A stretch of DNA of 64,000 nucleotides from Physcia stellaris (Eukaryota > Ascomycota > Lecanoromycetes > Caliciales > Physciaceae): the NCBI GenBank assembly GCA_018902385.1, contig JABSSW010000014.1, positions 558,001 through 622,000 on the forward strand, in the 5' to 3' direction. The position numbers and the translations under genes are program-made. A model generated the notes under the pieces. The model was not told the origin of the DNA and searched no databases. It saw only the letters and a list, made by a program, of their open reading frames with translations. Below, piece after piece: positions 13,256 to 27,300 of this stretch. The number at the start of each line of letters is the position of its first letter. Within the stretch, counting starts at the first letter, position 1.

Positions 13256-13966
13256 TCAGACCCTGACTAATCGGTGCCTTCTGATTGGCTGCAGGCAGGA
13301 AGTAGGCGGTGATGCGAGACTGATATGTGGCAGGTGGCCGAGTACCGCCGCTCTGCGGAGAAGCAAGGCTCTTTTGGTGTTGACGTAGGCCAAATGGCCT
13401 AGGCTTCCCACGAAACATGCGGACCAGGTCATCGATGGTGAGATAGGGTTTCTGGATGTGAGGTTCTTGGTGTTTTCGTACAGGTGTTCGAGGAGGTGAA
13501 GCCGTAGGTGTAAGTGAATCGGCTGGTAGTTTCTCCATCGATTTCGGTGTGATATTGAGTGTCGCAATAGGGAGATGCGAACACTTTGGTGATACTGGGT
13601 CAGATATCGATGTAGGTGTTGCAGGAATCCCAACACTTTGCTGTATAGGCCAAATTCCTCAATATCACGCGATAATGTTGGATCAAAGATACCGATATTG
13701 ACGGGAGTCGGTGTTGGTTTTGCGGCTTCAATGGCCTCAATTTCTGCCTGCTTTGCAGCTTCCTGCTCGGCCAATTCAGCCTGCTTCTGAGCTTCTTGCT
13801 CGGCCAATTCGGCTTCCTTTTGCCATTTTTGGCTGGCCAACTCGGCTTCTTGAATGTATTGTGCAATTCGATGCCGAATAGCTCCAGGACACTTGGTTGA
13901 CCGTTGGTAATGCTGACTAATTGTAAGCGTTTCAGGAAGCTCGCCGTCACAGTATTGACAATGCAT
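13256..13966 (-). CDS. Element-borne zinc-finger-like / coiled protein
   Basis: This 236-codon frame lies within the young LTR element. The N-terminus has a CxxC…H…C cluster (HCQYCDGEL … HYQRSTKC, residues about 2–26) that could be a small zinc finger. A Glu/Ala/Gln-rich repeat (units like KQAELAEQEA, residues about 40–80) is probably coiled coil. It may be a Gag-like or trans-acting product; function is unknown. It differs sharply in composition from the flanking AT-rich DNA. The fossil element at 2,479–5,842 carries a C2H2-like finger at a comparable place. Confidence 0.5.
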   Translation of the reverse strand: MHCQYCDGELPETLTISQHYQRSTKCPGAIRHRIAQYIQEAELASQKWQKEAELAEQEAQKQAELAEQEAAKQAEIEAIEAAKPTPTPVNIGIFDPTLSRDIEEFGLYSKVLGFLQHLHRYLTQYHQSVRISLLRHSISHRNRWRNYQPIHLHLRLHLLEHLYENTKNLTSRNPISPSMTWSACFVGSLGHLAYVNTKRALLLRRAAVLGHLPHISLASPPTSCLQPIRRHRLVRV

Positions 13967-14358
13967 CCTGAAAACAGGAGAGGATAATCGATTCGCTAGG
14001 TAATTGGGTAGGATTCCGAAGGATTCTCGAACAGGGAGGATGGCTTCGATACTGAAGGGGCTGTGACAGGGTTTCTGGTACAGCCGTTCTTCGGTGATGT
14101 AATGTATTGAAGTGAGGTCTTATTTAGGACTCGCGTACCTCGACGAGGGTGTAGGTAGGTTGTTGTATTGGTCTGAGTAGGCGTGTAGGATGGAGGAATC
14201 GAGATTCGTTGATTGGTGGTCTAGGAACTAGAACCTGGTCGACGAAGCTCTGCTGCGAAATGAGGTCCGCAGTGCTCGGTCCAACTGCCTGCTTCAGGCT
14301 ATGGTTGAGGCATGTACGAAGACATACCCCGGTTGGGTTTGGTAAGAGTCTAGAATAA

Positions 14359-14540
14359 TGTAAGGTGCCATGCAATGATATGGGTAAACAACAGGATTCT
14401 AGACTGCAGAACTAACTATGGGGGCCTGGCAGGGCATATGTAGGAGGTTTGGTCATAGCGGGATCCGGGCCCGGATCCCGGTGTGATAAGATAAGGGTCC
14501 AAACACCTACCAGGAGCCAACACATAGTACGCTCGTCACA
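14359..14540 (-). repeat. 5' LTR of young element
   Basis: Partner of 12,682–12,863. It is followed directly by the AACAA target duplication. Confidence 0.9.
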
Positions 14541-14545
14541 AACAA

Positions 14546-17500
14546 TTGATATTCAATTTTGCGATGATTTGTAATTAAAACGACAATTTTGAAAAATCTG
14601 ATCGAAAATCAAACGCGTTTCATAAAATTCAATATTTCGTATTTATTTATGCATTTTTTTGTTTGAAAACGCGTTCATAATTCATAAAATTTCATATTCA
14701 AAAATCATTGAAAAAGAATAAAAAACAACATGAACATTTGAAAACGCAATCATTTTAATATCGATAATTTGAAATAATTCGAACGTTGTTGTTGATTGAT
14801 TTTTTTGATTAATTTCGTTTGTTTGAATTGTAATTTCGTTAATTTGAAAAACGACGTCGAAAATCGAAAATACGTGTTGTTTTTTGATGACGATCGTTTT
14901 TTTGAATTGAATTTTGTTTGTTTTTTTCGTTTTGTTCGTTTTCTGTTTGAAATCAATTTGATTTTGAAAATGTTTTTCAATTTTCATCAAAAATTGAAAT
15001 TTTTTTTCGAACATTTAACATATAAATTTGAAAATTGACACGATTATGCATAATTATACAAAATGATGCAACAAAATTGTTATTTTTCGTCATTTTAATC
15101 AAATAATATATTATTCAATTATTAAATCGTCATTTCGTATCGCATCGTTTCATAAATTTCGTTCGATACTTCGATCTGATATGAAAATTTTGAAAAAATC
15201 AATATCGTAAAAATACAAATATTATTATCGATGTTTTTGCGCATTCGTTTATAAATTACGATTTTGAATGAATTTGAAAAAATTGAATGCGATTTCAATC
15301 AAAAAAAAATCGAAAACGTTAAATAAATAATTCAAAAACTTTTGAAATGAAAATTCATTTGCAAAAAATTGACATGATTTTGCGCACAATATCGACGAAT
15401 TCGTTATATGTTGAATTTTCGAATCGATTAATAATGATATTCAAAATCGAAATGAAAAATTGTAACGTCGAAAATTCGAAAATCTTTTCATATTGATCAA
15501 AAATTGTTTTTTTTTTGAAAATTTTCGTTATAAATTTAATTCGAAATCGCACGTAAAAAATTTGATAATAATAACGTTCATTGTTAATAATATCGTAATT
15601 TATGTCGTTTTTGATTTTCTCATTTGCGTAACACATTCGACAAAAAAATTTTACATTGAAATTAAAAAAAATTGCGATTTTTTGTTACGATTTTATGTCA
15701 TTTATGAAAATCAAAATAAACGTTCAAATTTGTTTTTTTTTTCATTGATCATCAAAAAACAATTTTTTTCAACATAAAAAATTTCTTTGTTATGAATCGC
15801 ATTACGTCGTTGAATTTTGAATCGTGAAATTCGAAAATTATTGAATATAAATTGCGAATTCGTTGTCGTTGTTTCAAATTTAACGTTGTTGATATGAAAT
15901 ATATATCGCACAAATTTCGATATATATTACGATAAAAATCAAAATCGTCAATAAAATATGTGAAAAACAAAAACAAAACGTTGAAATGAAAATTTTTCAC
16001 GAAAATTTTTCGATCGTAATATTTTATTACAAATTTTTCTTTTAAAACGCGAAATTGATTTACAAATCGAAATTTTTGAAAATTACGATTGTAAATTCGT
16101 CGAATTTTGAAAATCTAAAAAACGAATTCGAAAATGCGTTCAATAATTATGTATGATGTTCGTTTAACGATCGAAAATTCAAATTTAACGATATTATTTT
16201 TCAACATTATCAAATCGTGAATATTTTTTTATCAATAACAAACAACGATCAAATTCGTTGTACGAACAAAATAATATTGTTTTTCGTACGTAATTCAAAT
16301 CGTCGATTTCGATTAAATGAAATTATTCGATTAAACGATAAATTTCAAAAACGAACAAAATTTGAAAAAATAAGAAAATAATCATCATCATATGACGCAA
16401 AGTTTGAAAAACAAATTCGAATATTGAAAATTCAACAATTGTTATGTCAAAATTGAGAAAAATTTTTTACAATGTTCGTTATATCAAAATGCATTTTTTT
16501 ATTGATTTTTGAAACGTTGAATAATAAAACGACAATGTAACGTGAATCGATGTAATACATATCGACATAAAATTTATAAATATTCGAAAACATTTTAGAA
16601 AATTCGATGAAAATTTTGAATTTGAACAATAACGATAATGATAATTTTTTTTTTTTTTACGAAAATAAAATTGAAAACGATTGCGAAAAATCGTTCGTTT
16701 TTGACATTGTGAACAATAATAATATTTTTTTTAAAATCGCATAATTTTGTTTTGTAATATTTTTGATATCAATTCAATATAATCAATTTTAAAATAAAAT
16801 TTGAAATTTCGCGTTTTGATCGATTTTTGACTATATCGATAATAACGTTATCAATTTCGAATGAATTCGTGAAAACATAAAATTGAATATATTGCATAAA
16901 ATCGTCGTTGTCGTTGTTCGAATTATCGAAATTTGTAAAATTCGTTTTTCGTAATCGAAAAAATAAAATGTCGAAAATTTGTTTGATAAAAAATATTGTG
17001 AATTTTTGCAATTTTGATTTTCGAAATAAAAACGTTTATTGTTTAATAAATATTGCATTACAATATCGTCATTTTTTTCAATATTATTCAATTTTTCGTT
17101 GAATACGAAATCGATCGCAATATCGTTTTTATTCAACATTTTTTCAATATAATTTTTCATTTTTTTTTTGTTTGCATTATTTTGAATTTGTTTTCAAATT
17201 TTAAATTCAAATTGCATAAAATTATCAATTATTTGAATTTTTAATCAACGTTTCGCATGCGAATTAACGTTGAAAATTGTAAAATTTGCGCGAACGCGCA
17301 TTGAAATGTTTGAACGTGAAAAAAAAAATTCGATTTTTCAAAAAATTAAAAAAATCAATTGTTGAAATGTTGACGAAATGTAAAAAATATTGAATATTGT
17401 AATTTTTCAAATTAAATACAATTCGAAATTAACGACAATTCAATGAACATAACGAACAATTTATTCGATTTTTCATAATTTAAAATTTTTGAAAAAACAA

Positions 17501-18059
17501 ATTGTGAAATTTTTCATTCATGTTGAAATTATGTTTGTTTCAATCAAAAAATTCATGATTATTCAATTTTTGTATTTTTTTGCATAATGATTAATTTTTG
17601 TTGAATGCGCGTTTTCTTTTTCTTTTTCGTTTTTGATATAGTTTTGAAATTTGATTTGTATTTTTTCAATTCATCGATTTCTGTAAAAAATAAAAATTCA
17701 AAATTTTCGAAAATGCGATTCGCATTTCGTCAAGCAATTCGATTATCGAAATTCGAATGATTTCGAAAAAAATCAATTTCAATTATTTTACAATTCGATC
17801 AACGATAAATTCAACAAATTCATATTGTCAATCGAAATCGATCGAATTCGTACGATTGAATAAATAAAATGTGAATAAAAAACAATTGCAAAACGTAATC
17901 TGTTCTGTAACGATTAATAAATCAATATATTACATTTCAAATTATACATTTTTGATGTCAATAATTCATTAAATTATATTATTTCTAATACGAATTTTAT
18001 ATTTTAATCGTTATTATATTTCAAAATGATGTCATTCGTGTATATTTAACAAAACACAA
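14546..18059. other. AT-rich, unclassified mutated repeats
   Basis: About 3.5 kb of heavily mutated AT-rich DNA. Longer open stretches on the minus strand (for example 17,160–16,769 and 15,636–15,355) show no domain I can name. It is probably the continuation of whatever repeat the young LTR element landed in. Confidence 0.45.
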
Positions 18060-21000
18060 TTTTGTTGTTTCGCATACATCATGTCGAGTTTTGATAATGA
18101 TTTGTTTTTTGAATTTGTCGAAAATATTGATTTATTTTTTTGATTGATTTATTACAAATAACAAATCGAAAAAAATCACAAAAAAAATTTAAATTAAAAG
18201 TTCGAATTGTCGAACGTTCGAAATTTGCAATTTTTATTTCATTTATTTCTGTTTTTGTTTTTGTTTTTGATTTTGTTTAAAAATTTTTCGTCATGAAAAT
18301 TATCGAAACAACATCGAATCAATATGAAGAAAAAAATTACAAAAACTGAAAAAAATATTGCAAACAAATGAAAAATCAATTCACGCAAAACAACGTGAAT
18401 CACATAATTCAATTTTCGAATTTGATCAAAATCGCATATGTTGATATTTATTTTAAGTCAAACAACAATGCGAACAAATTTTGAAACGCAAAAATCGATT
18501 TTCATTTAAACAAACAATACATTTGAATCGAATTCAAGATTTTTCTTAAAAACGACATCGAACGAACAATCACGTTACAGCAAATATTTTGGAAAAAATA
18601 TCGCAAACACAAACAAAATCACAATCAATCGATTGAAAATTACAATGTCGAACGAATAAATATGTTTGTTGAGTTGAAATTCGAATTCAAATTCACGAAA
18701 ACAATGAAATTCAACGATTTTCGTGACGAATTACGTTTGAAATTTCGTTGCATGCTTTTTAAAAAAAAATTTTCACAAAGACAAAACTGTTTGAACGATT
18801 TAAACGTATAAAAAACGTTCAAACTTTAAAAAAAAAAATTCAAAAATTTCAAAAAGCGTAAAATTTCGTTCGATATTGACAATTTTGAAAACGAAAACAA
18901 AAAATTCAAAATTGCGAAATTCAAAAATAAAAAAATAAAAAATATTAACAAAATCAATTCGAATTACGAATCAATCAAATCGAAAAATATTCGAATGTAT
19001 CGTTGATTCGTCAACGAATTCAAAAAAATTCAAAACAAAAATAATTGTATAAATTGTAACAAATCAAATTATCAAATCGAAATTTGTACAAACAAGAAAA
19101 ACAAAATCATTTTCGCTGATCAAACTTTTGAACAATCAAAAATTAATCGATTTGATGATTTTCGTTCAAATCGTTAAAAAAAAAAAAATTTCGAATTTCG
19201 ATTTCGATACGTCGTTTTTTTCAAACATGAACAAAAATCATGTCAACAAAAAAAAAAAAACGACGCAAAAATTTAAAAACTTATAATTCGTAAATGCGTC
19301 AAAATCAAAATAAACATACAGAACGAAAATTGAATTTGAAACGAATCGAGAACAATATTCGATACAAAAACAGAAATTAATTTGATAAATCATGTTTATG
19401 CGAAAAAATTGAATTTTCGTCGTTTTGAAATTTTAAATTGTGATGCAATAACAATTGACAATTATCGTTTGAAAACATATAACGTTTATTTCGTACAATT
19501 CGAAATGTCAAACGTCAAAAAAATCAATCGCTTTTTCGAAAAATCGTTTTTGATCGTGAATTTGAATTGAAATTTAACGTTAAACATGTTCTGAATACAA
19601 TTTTCGAAAATCAAAATAAATTGAAACGACGACAATATCAAAATTTGACGTTGCAAAAAAAAAAACATCTCATTTTTATCACGAATCGTATCGAAAACAT
19701 CGAATCAAAACAATTGACAAAAAACGTCATCGATAACGAAATCGAAACGTATTTCATGTTCGTACGAATGTAAATTGACAAACAATTCGACATGCATGAA
19801 ATGCACGTTTCAAAACGAATTCAAATAGAATTTGTTTTAACGAAAATGAAAAAAAATTCGATATCAAAATCACGTTTCTCGAAATTCTAAAAACGTATGA
19901 AAAATTCGATAACGAAAATAAAATTTACGAATTATCGAATCATGATTCAAACGATCATGTTATTGATTTAAAAAAACAAAAAATCGTCGCATGAATCAAT
20001 TTATTTTTATTTGAAAATGAATTTCGAATTACGTGTTTACATCGAAAAGCATTTAATTAACGATTTCATTCGATTTTCACAATTTTTTGCAAAAACGTTC
20101 ATTTTGTTCGTCAAAAAAAAACGATAATTTACGACTATGTGTGAATTACAGAAATTTTAATGCTTTCACGATAAAAAATAGATATTTTTTATCGTTAATC
20201 GAAAAAAATTTAAATAAATTCAACAAAATCGTCAATATATCAACATCGATTTGATTGTTGTTTATCATCAATTGCGTATCAAACATGAAAACGAATAAAA
20301 AACAATTTTTCGTATTCGATATGATCATTTCGAATATAACGCATTTTTTTTCGATTTTATTAACGTTTCGACGACGTTTCAAAATTTTATCAATCGAATT
20401 TTGACGATTCGTTTCGATATTAACGTCATAATATATTTGAACGATATAGTAATTTATTCGATAAACGTCGAAATTCATGTCGACGATGTCAAATGAATTT
20501 TTGATCGTTTTAAAAAAAAATTATATATTGTTTTTAAGAAATGCAAATGATTCGTTGACGAAATAAATTTTTTTGAATTCGTTGTTTCATTCAAAAAAAT
20601 ACGAATGCAAAACAAAAAAATCGAAATTATTCAACAATGATTTGTATTTCGCAACGTTTTCGACATTATGCAATTTTTCGACATCGCTAATTTTTATCGA
20701 CGATTCATTAAACATTTCAATAAAATTGTTGAATTTTTGATCGTTATGTTGAAAAAATCGCAAAAATTACGAAAAAATATTCGTAAACGCAAACGAAATC
20801 AAAATCGAAATCGCAACAAATTTTCGAATATTTACATTTTTTTGATCAATGAAACGTTGAAAATTTTCAAACGATTTCACAAAACATTTATCGAAAATTC
20901 AATTTTTCGTCATTTCGATTTCGAACGTGTTATTCGAATCGAAATCGACGCATTCGACAAAATCATCGAAATCATTTTATGTCAACAAAACGACGAAAAT

Positions 21001-21159
21001 CATTGACATTTTGTTACGTATTTTTCGCGCAAAATGATTTCGATCAAATGCAATTACGAAATTTTTAACAAAAAATTGTTGATTATTGTGATTTCGTTCA
21101 AACAATGAAAACATTATTTCGAAAACGCAAAAAAGCAAATTTTTGTTTTTATTGATTAT
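18060..21159 (+). mobile_element. Fossil Ty3/Gypsy element, 5' two-thirds, interrupted
   Basis: Mutated relic read on the + strand. Recognisable parts in order are a possible gag start near 18,080, a CCHC-type zinc knuckle near 19,045–19,090, a protease-to-RT linker typical of fungal Gypsy elements near 19,380–19,570 (RFFEKSFLIVN), reverse transcriptase about 20,040–20,600, the FANFYRRFIK-type segment at 20,668–20,730, and RNase H about 20,880–21,150. It is cut at 21,159 by insertion of the next element. No 5' LTR could be delimited, so the start is approximate. Many breaks; an old fossil, older than the element inserted into it. Confidence 0.7.
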
Positions 21160-21356
21160 TGTAATGAGACGCAATCGATCAAACGAACGTTAAAACGTTG
21201 TGAATTTAATTGTCGCATCTCGTGTTTATATATTCGAAATTTCACGAATTTTTTTTTGTTTTTTTAACAATCAATTTTATTATGTGTTTAACATTTATCA
21301 TAACAATTCATATTATTATTCGCATATTTTAGTCACGCAATGTTTACATTTTTACA
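21160..21356 (+). repeat. 5' LTR of nested Gypsy fossil
   Basis: It is 197 bp, starts TGTAATGAGACG and ends TTTTTACA, and pairs with 28,893–29,089. The differences are mostly transitions, many at CpT/ApG sites. Confidence 0.85.
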
Positions 21357-24300
21357 ATTTTAATTGTTTTACATCAAGAATTGTTCGATTAAAAATGTTC
21401 AATTCAACAAATACGTTTTCTCGTCGCGAAATTCGTTCGCAAATTCGTGATCGTGCGATCGTATCGATTGCATCACAATCAAACATCATTTCATCAAACA
21501 ATTTTTTTATGTTTTTTTTATCAATCGAATTATTGAGTTGTTCGATGATCGAAAATATTATTTCGAATTAAAATTCGAAAATTCTGATAAAAACAATGAT
21601 TTTGTCGATTTTGATGATGTCGACGTTTCAATTAAATACATTTCAATTTTCGAATTTTTGATTTTAAATGTTGATCAATTTTTCAATTCAACATTTGTTA
21701 CGCATTTTAATCAGAATGAAACACAACGAAAAAATGAATTTGTTTCGTTGTCGTCAAATAACGATGTCGTTGTGTTTGTTATTATCGATTCAAACGTGAT
21801 TTTCAAACAAATGAAAATGCGTATCAAAATGTTGAAAATTAAATCAAAATTTAATAATTTTAAAATATTTTTGATCAAAACGAAAACGAAACGTGATCGA
21901 AATCGTCGTCGTCGTCGCAACAACGATAATCAATATGAAAATTCGTTTTCGTATATCAAAAAACGAATCGCACGATCAAAAATTTCAAACACGCAAAAAT
22001 GTAAAAATTAAAACAATTTGAAAAATTGATTGCGTGATTGCGAAAAATATATCGTTTTCGATTTTGTTAATTTTCAAACAAAAAAAATGAAAACAAGTTA
22101 ATCGACGTCGTTTTTGATGACGACAAAAAAAATCAATGACGTAATTATGTTGATGTTCAATTTGAAAAACAAACATGAAAACAATATAAAAATTATTTGT
22201 TAACGTTGTTTAACAATTCGATAATTCGTATCATGAACACGATTATTGTTATTGAAAATGTCAAACAATTGTTTCGACAAAACATTGTTGCGTTCAATCA
22301 ATATTTAATCAAATTGTGAAACAAATTGAAACGTCACGTTTCGAACGAAAAATGACAAAAAAAATTGTTGATCAAAATTCATGTTTTCATTTGTATCAAA
22401 TGTGTAAAAATGCGAAATCATGAAATCGATTTTTATTTCAAATTAATCGTTAATTTGTTAATTGCGAAACAATTGTTTGTCGACGATAATACGTTAAATA
22501 AATCGTCGAACAATATCACGAAAACAAAACAAAATAATGAAAATGATCAAAAAAATCAAAAAAATAACAATGACGACGACAAAAATAAAAACAAAAAAAT
22601 TTCGCGTAACAAATTTGTTGAATTTGACAACGTTTAAAAAAGTAATCAAAATCAATTTTCGAAATCGCAACAAAATCAACAAAAAAAAATGAAAATCGAA
22701 ATCAAAATCACAATTTCGTATTTTCAAAATTCGAAAAACGCACATGTTTTTCATGTCACAAATCGAATCACATAACAAATGATTTTTGTGTGAAAATTAT
22801 ACGCAAATTGAAAAAAAACGCAATCAAAATCAAAATCAATCGTCGAAAAAAACGAATTTAATGTTTGTCGTTGAAACATTGAAAATAAATTTGAAACGAA
22901 ATAAATTTCGTGTTTTGATAATCACGTTATCAATCAAAACATTTGTTACGCAAACAAACAATACAACAATTATTTGTTTGATTGATTTTGATGTCGAAAC
23001 GAATTTTATATCACAAATTTTTGTCAAACAAATACAATTGTTTAAATTCAAAAAAATTGTTAAACAATATGTAAAAATTGTTGACGATCGTGTAATTCAA
23101 ATGTATGAACATTATGAAAACGTGCATATCATGACACGAAATAATGAAAAACATGTAAAAAAACAAAATGTTGATTTTTGAACGATTGACATGCGTGAAT
23201 ACGACATGATTTTTGAATATTCATGATTGAATATTGTCGATTTTGACATTCGTTAACATGATTGTCGCTAATTATATCGTGATGATAATTATGAAAAATT
23301 TAAACAAATTTCAATCAATTTTTGTTTTGCGAAAAAATTCGTTGATTTGATTATGATTGTCATTGCGAATCGCGATCGTGTTTGTGTCGCAATGTCATAT
23401 CAAATGTTTTTTTTAACACAAAAAAATCAATATCGAAAACGAAATGTTGTTCGTTATGATGCGTTACAAATGAATCGCAACGATTACATTTTTGATGTTA
23501 TCAAAAAAATAATCGAAATATTTTTCAAAACGTTGTCGAACAATTTGAATACGCATGATTAAATCGAACATATTATTGATTTGCAATTAAACAAAAAATC
23601 GCGTTTTGAATTTATATACAATATGTTACATGACGAATTTATTGTTATACGTAATTATTTCGAAAACGCGTTGACGAAAAAATGAATTCGTTTTTTCAAC
23701 GTATTTGCGAAAACATTTGTGTTGTTTGTCAAAAAATCAAATGACAATTTACGTTTATGTGTGAATTATCGAAAATTCAATGAAATCACGATCAAAAACA
23801 ATTATTTATTGTCGTTATTGTTTGAAACGTTAAAACGTTTCGCGAATGTTAAACATTTTATCAAAATAAACATTCGAAATGCGTATCATAAAATTCGTAT
23901 TCGTCAAAAAAATGAATGAAAAACTGTTTTTCGTATTCGTTATGAACAATACGAATATCAAATGATGTTTTTCGATTTTGTTAACGTTTTTGCTATTTTT
24001 TAATTTTATGTTAATGAAACATTAAAGTCATACATTGACGTTTTTTGCGTGATGTATTTGAATGATATGTTAATTTATTTCGAAAATGAACAATAACATT
24101 GAAAACATGTTCGTTTGATGTTTAAAACGTTGTTACGTTATCGTTTGTATGTCAAATTGAAAAAATGCGAATTCAACAAAAAAAAAATCAATTTTTTAAA
24201 TTTCGTTGTTGAACGCAATAATATTTAAATGAAACGTTCGCGTATAAACGTAATCGTCGATTGATTTGAATTCGAAAATGCGAAAAATATCATGATTTTT

Positions 24301-27300
24301 CTAAATTTTGTTGAATTTTATAAACGTTTTGTTAAAAATTTTCGCAAATCGTAATATCATTTACGAATTTGACGCGTGATGCGAAAAAAAAAAAATCGTT
24401 TTTCATTTGTTATGACAAAAAAAATTAAAATTGCGTTTAACGAATTCAAAATTAAATTCACGATTGTTTTTATTTTTACGCATTATGATTGAAAAACGAA
24501 ATTACGCATGAAAATTGATGTTTTTGATCGCGAAACAAATAATATGTTCAATCAAAAAAACAAAAACGATCAATAATATTTTATTGCGTTTTTCAATTAC
24601 AAATTCAAAAAAACAAAAATTAATTGAAATACGCATGACAAAAAACTGTATACGATAATGTTTGATTTCAAAAATTGAAAACATTATTTGCAAAATAACA
24701 AACATTTTATTCGCGTTATTTTTGATCACAACAATTTTCGATATTTTATGACAATTAAAAAATTCAATGCGAAACAAATTCGCTAAATTGAAAAATTAAT
24801 TGCGTTTGATTTCAATATAAAATATCGCAAAAACAAATTGAATTTTGCGAACGCGTCGTCGAGAAAATTTGATTTTATAAAATCGAACAATAACGACAAA
24901 AACAACGATAAATTTTTGTTTATTTTGCGAAACAAATTTCGCAATCAAAATTATCAATTTGATTTGCAAAACGATTAACGTGTGTTTGTTTCAATTAAAT
25001 TTGCAACATCGACAACGCGATTACGTAATATTGTTACAACAAATATTCGAAATATTGTTTCGAATGAAAAAGTTCTCGATAAATATGTTTGCAAAATTTT
25101 AAACATTGTCGCATTTCGACTTTTAGTTTATCAAATTATGAAATCGAAAAAATTTTATTTGAAATTGCGAAAATCAATGATTGCGTAATTATTCAAATTA
25201 CAACAAAAAAACGTTTTTGTTGTTGAAAACAATGACGTTAAAAATACGCAAACAAACAAAACAAATTTTCGAAATAAAATGTTGAAAAAATGAATTGTTT
25301 CGTCGTGATTTCGCAATTTATGTGTTTGAAAATTTCGTTACAAAACAAAAAATTTTCGTATGAATCATGACGATTTAAATGTTGAACATTTTGCGCGAAC
25401 AAAAATCGAAAATTTTGTGCAACGTAAATATTTTTGATTTAACATAATTAAAAAATAACAAATTATGTACGCATTTGTTCAAATTGTTAACGAATGCGAA
25501 TTTATCGACATAAATTTTATAACGATATGATAACAATTTCGTCGAAAAAAAAACAATCATTCGATACAATTATCATGAATTTCATTACAAATATGCTTTT
25601 TGTTAAAAATTTTTACATAGAAAAAATTAACGATTCGATATTAATATTGATAAACAAATTGACGAAATACGTAACGTACATAACAATCACAAAAACGTTA
25701 AACGCGATAAATTTTGCGAATTTGTTATAACGAAAATTCGTATGTCGTCATGAAATGATGCGTAACATTATTTCGAATCGAAAATTTTTTTTCACAAACA
25801 ATTTTGATTTATTTTGTGCTAAAATTTGAAAACGAAACGTAAATTTAATATTGCTTTTCATTCACAAACAGATGAACAAACAAAAAAACAAAATGTTGTG
25901 TTCGAACATTATTTGCGTGTGTATTGCAATTTCAAACAAAATAATTGATCAAAATTGTTATTCATGATACAATTTGTTTACAATAATAACAAACATTCAA
26001 ACATTGATCAAATTTTTTAAAAGTTTTTGTTTGAATACGTTGCGATTTTAAACAACGATTTTGTGAACAATTTTCAAAAAAAAAAACAACATTTGCAACG
26101 AACAAAACAAAAACGTTGCGAAACAATCGAACGCATTTAATGAAATTGTGAAAAACGATTTTCGAACAACAAATCAAATATTATAATGAAAATCATATAA
26201 TGAAAAATTTTGAACTTGAAAAAAAAATGTTATTACGTGATATAAATATACGCACATTGCGTTTCAAAAAAAAAATTGATCATAAACAATTGAAATTTTT
26301 CGAAATTGTTAAAAAAATAAATACGCAAACTTACGAGCTTGATTTGTTTAAACAATATAAATTTATACATTTTGTGTTTATGTTTTTTTATTCGAATTTT
26401 GATATAATTGTGACGACGCAAATTCAAAATCGCAATCAATATTAATGAAAAACGAAAAAAAATGAAAAATATCGCAAATGTTAAACAAACGCATTAGAAA
26501 AAATCAATTTGAATATTTTATTGCATAAATAAATTCATCGTCATATGAAAATTCGTGAAAATCAAAAAAACATTTCGAAAATGCGAAAAACGCAATTGTC
26601 AAATTCGAAAATGCGCGCGAATTACGCAAATTTGAAAAAATTGCGAAACGTCGAAAAACAAACAAATTCAAAACGAAATCGAACGAAAAATTTTCAACAA
26701 AAAAACAAACACGTCAATTTTAAAGTTGAAAAAACGTGAACGATTTAAAAACAAAAATAAAATTGCGACGCAAAAGCACAAACAATAAAATGATATTGTA
26801 AATTGTTTTTGAACGATTACAACAAACAAAAACAAAAAAATAACAAAAACAAAATTCAACATTCAACGCAAAAACAAACAAAATCAATAAAATGAATTTT
26901 TTCAAAAAATTTTGTAAATTGTTTTTGATTTACGAAAATCGACATTTCGCAATTGCTTTGCGATGTCATCAACTTCGCATCTTAATAACATTTACATTCA
27001 ACAAATAAAAAACAAACGAAAACAAAACTCAAACGAATTCTATTCAAACAATTAATAATATCGAAACTTCATCGAAGTTATAAAAATTGCATTGAAACGT
27101 TGCAAACATTCAAATTTGACAACGATTTTTCGAATTTTCAAAACTATTGCGATAATGAATCGAAAAATTTTTACAATTTTGAAACGTTCATTTTGCTTTA
27201 CAATATGAGTTATTCAAATAAAAATCATATGTGATTGTTAATTCGCAAAAAAATTGAACACGCTAAAACGTTTTAAAATCTTGACGTATGTTTCGATTGA

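Larger units (their letters stand above)
12682..14540 (-). mobile_element. Young, unmutated non-autonomous LTR element
   Basis: This is a GC-normal island inside AT-rich DNA. Identical-length 182-bp LTRs (12,682–12,863 and 14,359–14,540), with TG…CA ends and about one difference between them, are flanked by an exact 5-bp target duplication, AACAA (12,677–12,681 and 14,541–14,545). A purine-rich tract lies just inside the left LTR when read on the minus strand (GGGAGAGAACGGGGGG), so the element reads leftwards, with its 5' LTR at 14,359–14,540. The 1.5 kb interior encodes a zinc-finger/coiled protein (13,966–13,256) and, on the same strand, a segment (about 13,435–13,270) with the IDDLVRMF motif shared with the two fossil elements. 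There is no reverse transcriptase or integrase. It looks structurally whole; the coding part is probably broken (about one break). The near-identical LTRs and absence of RIP-like change suggest recent insertion, after the surrounding DNA was mutated. Confidence 0.88.
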
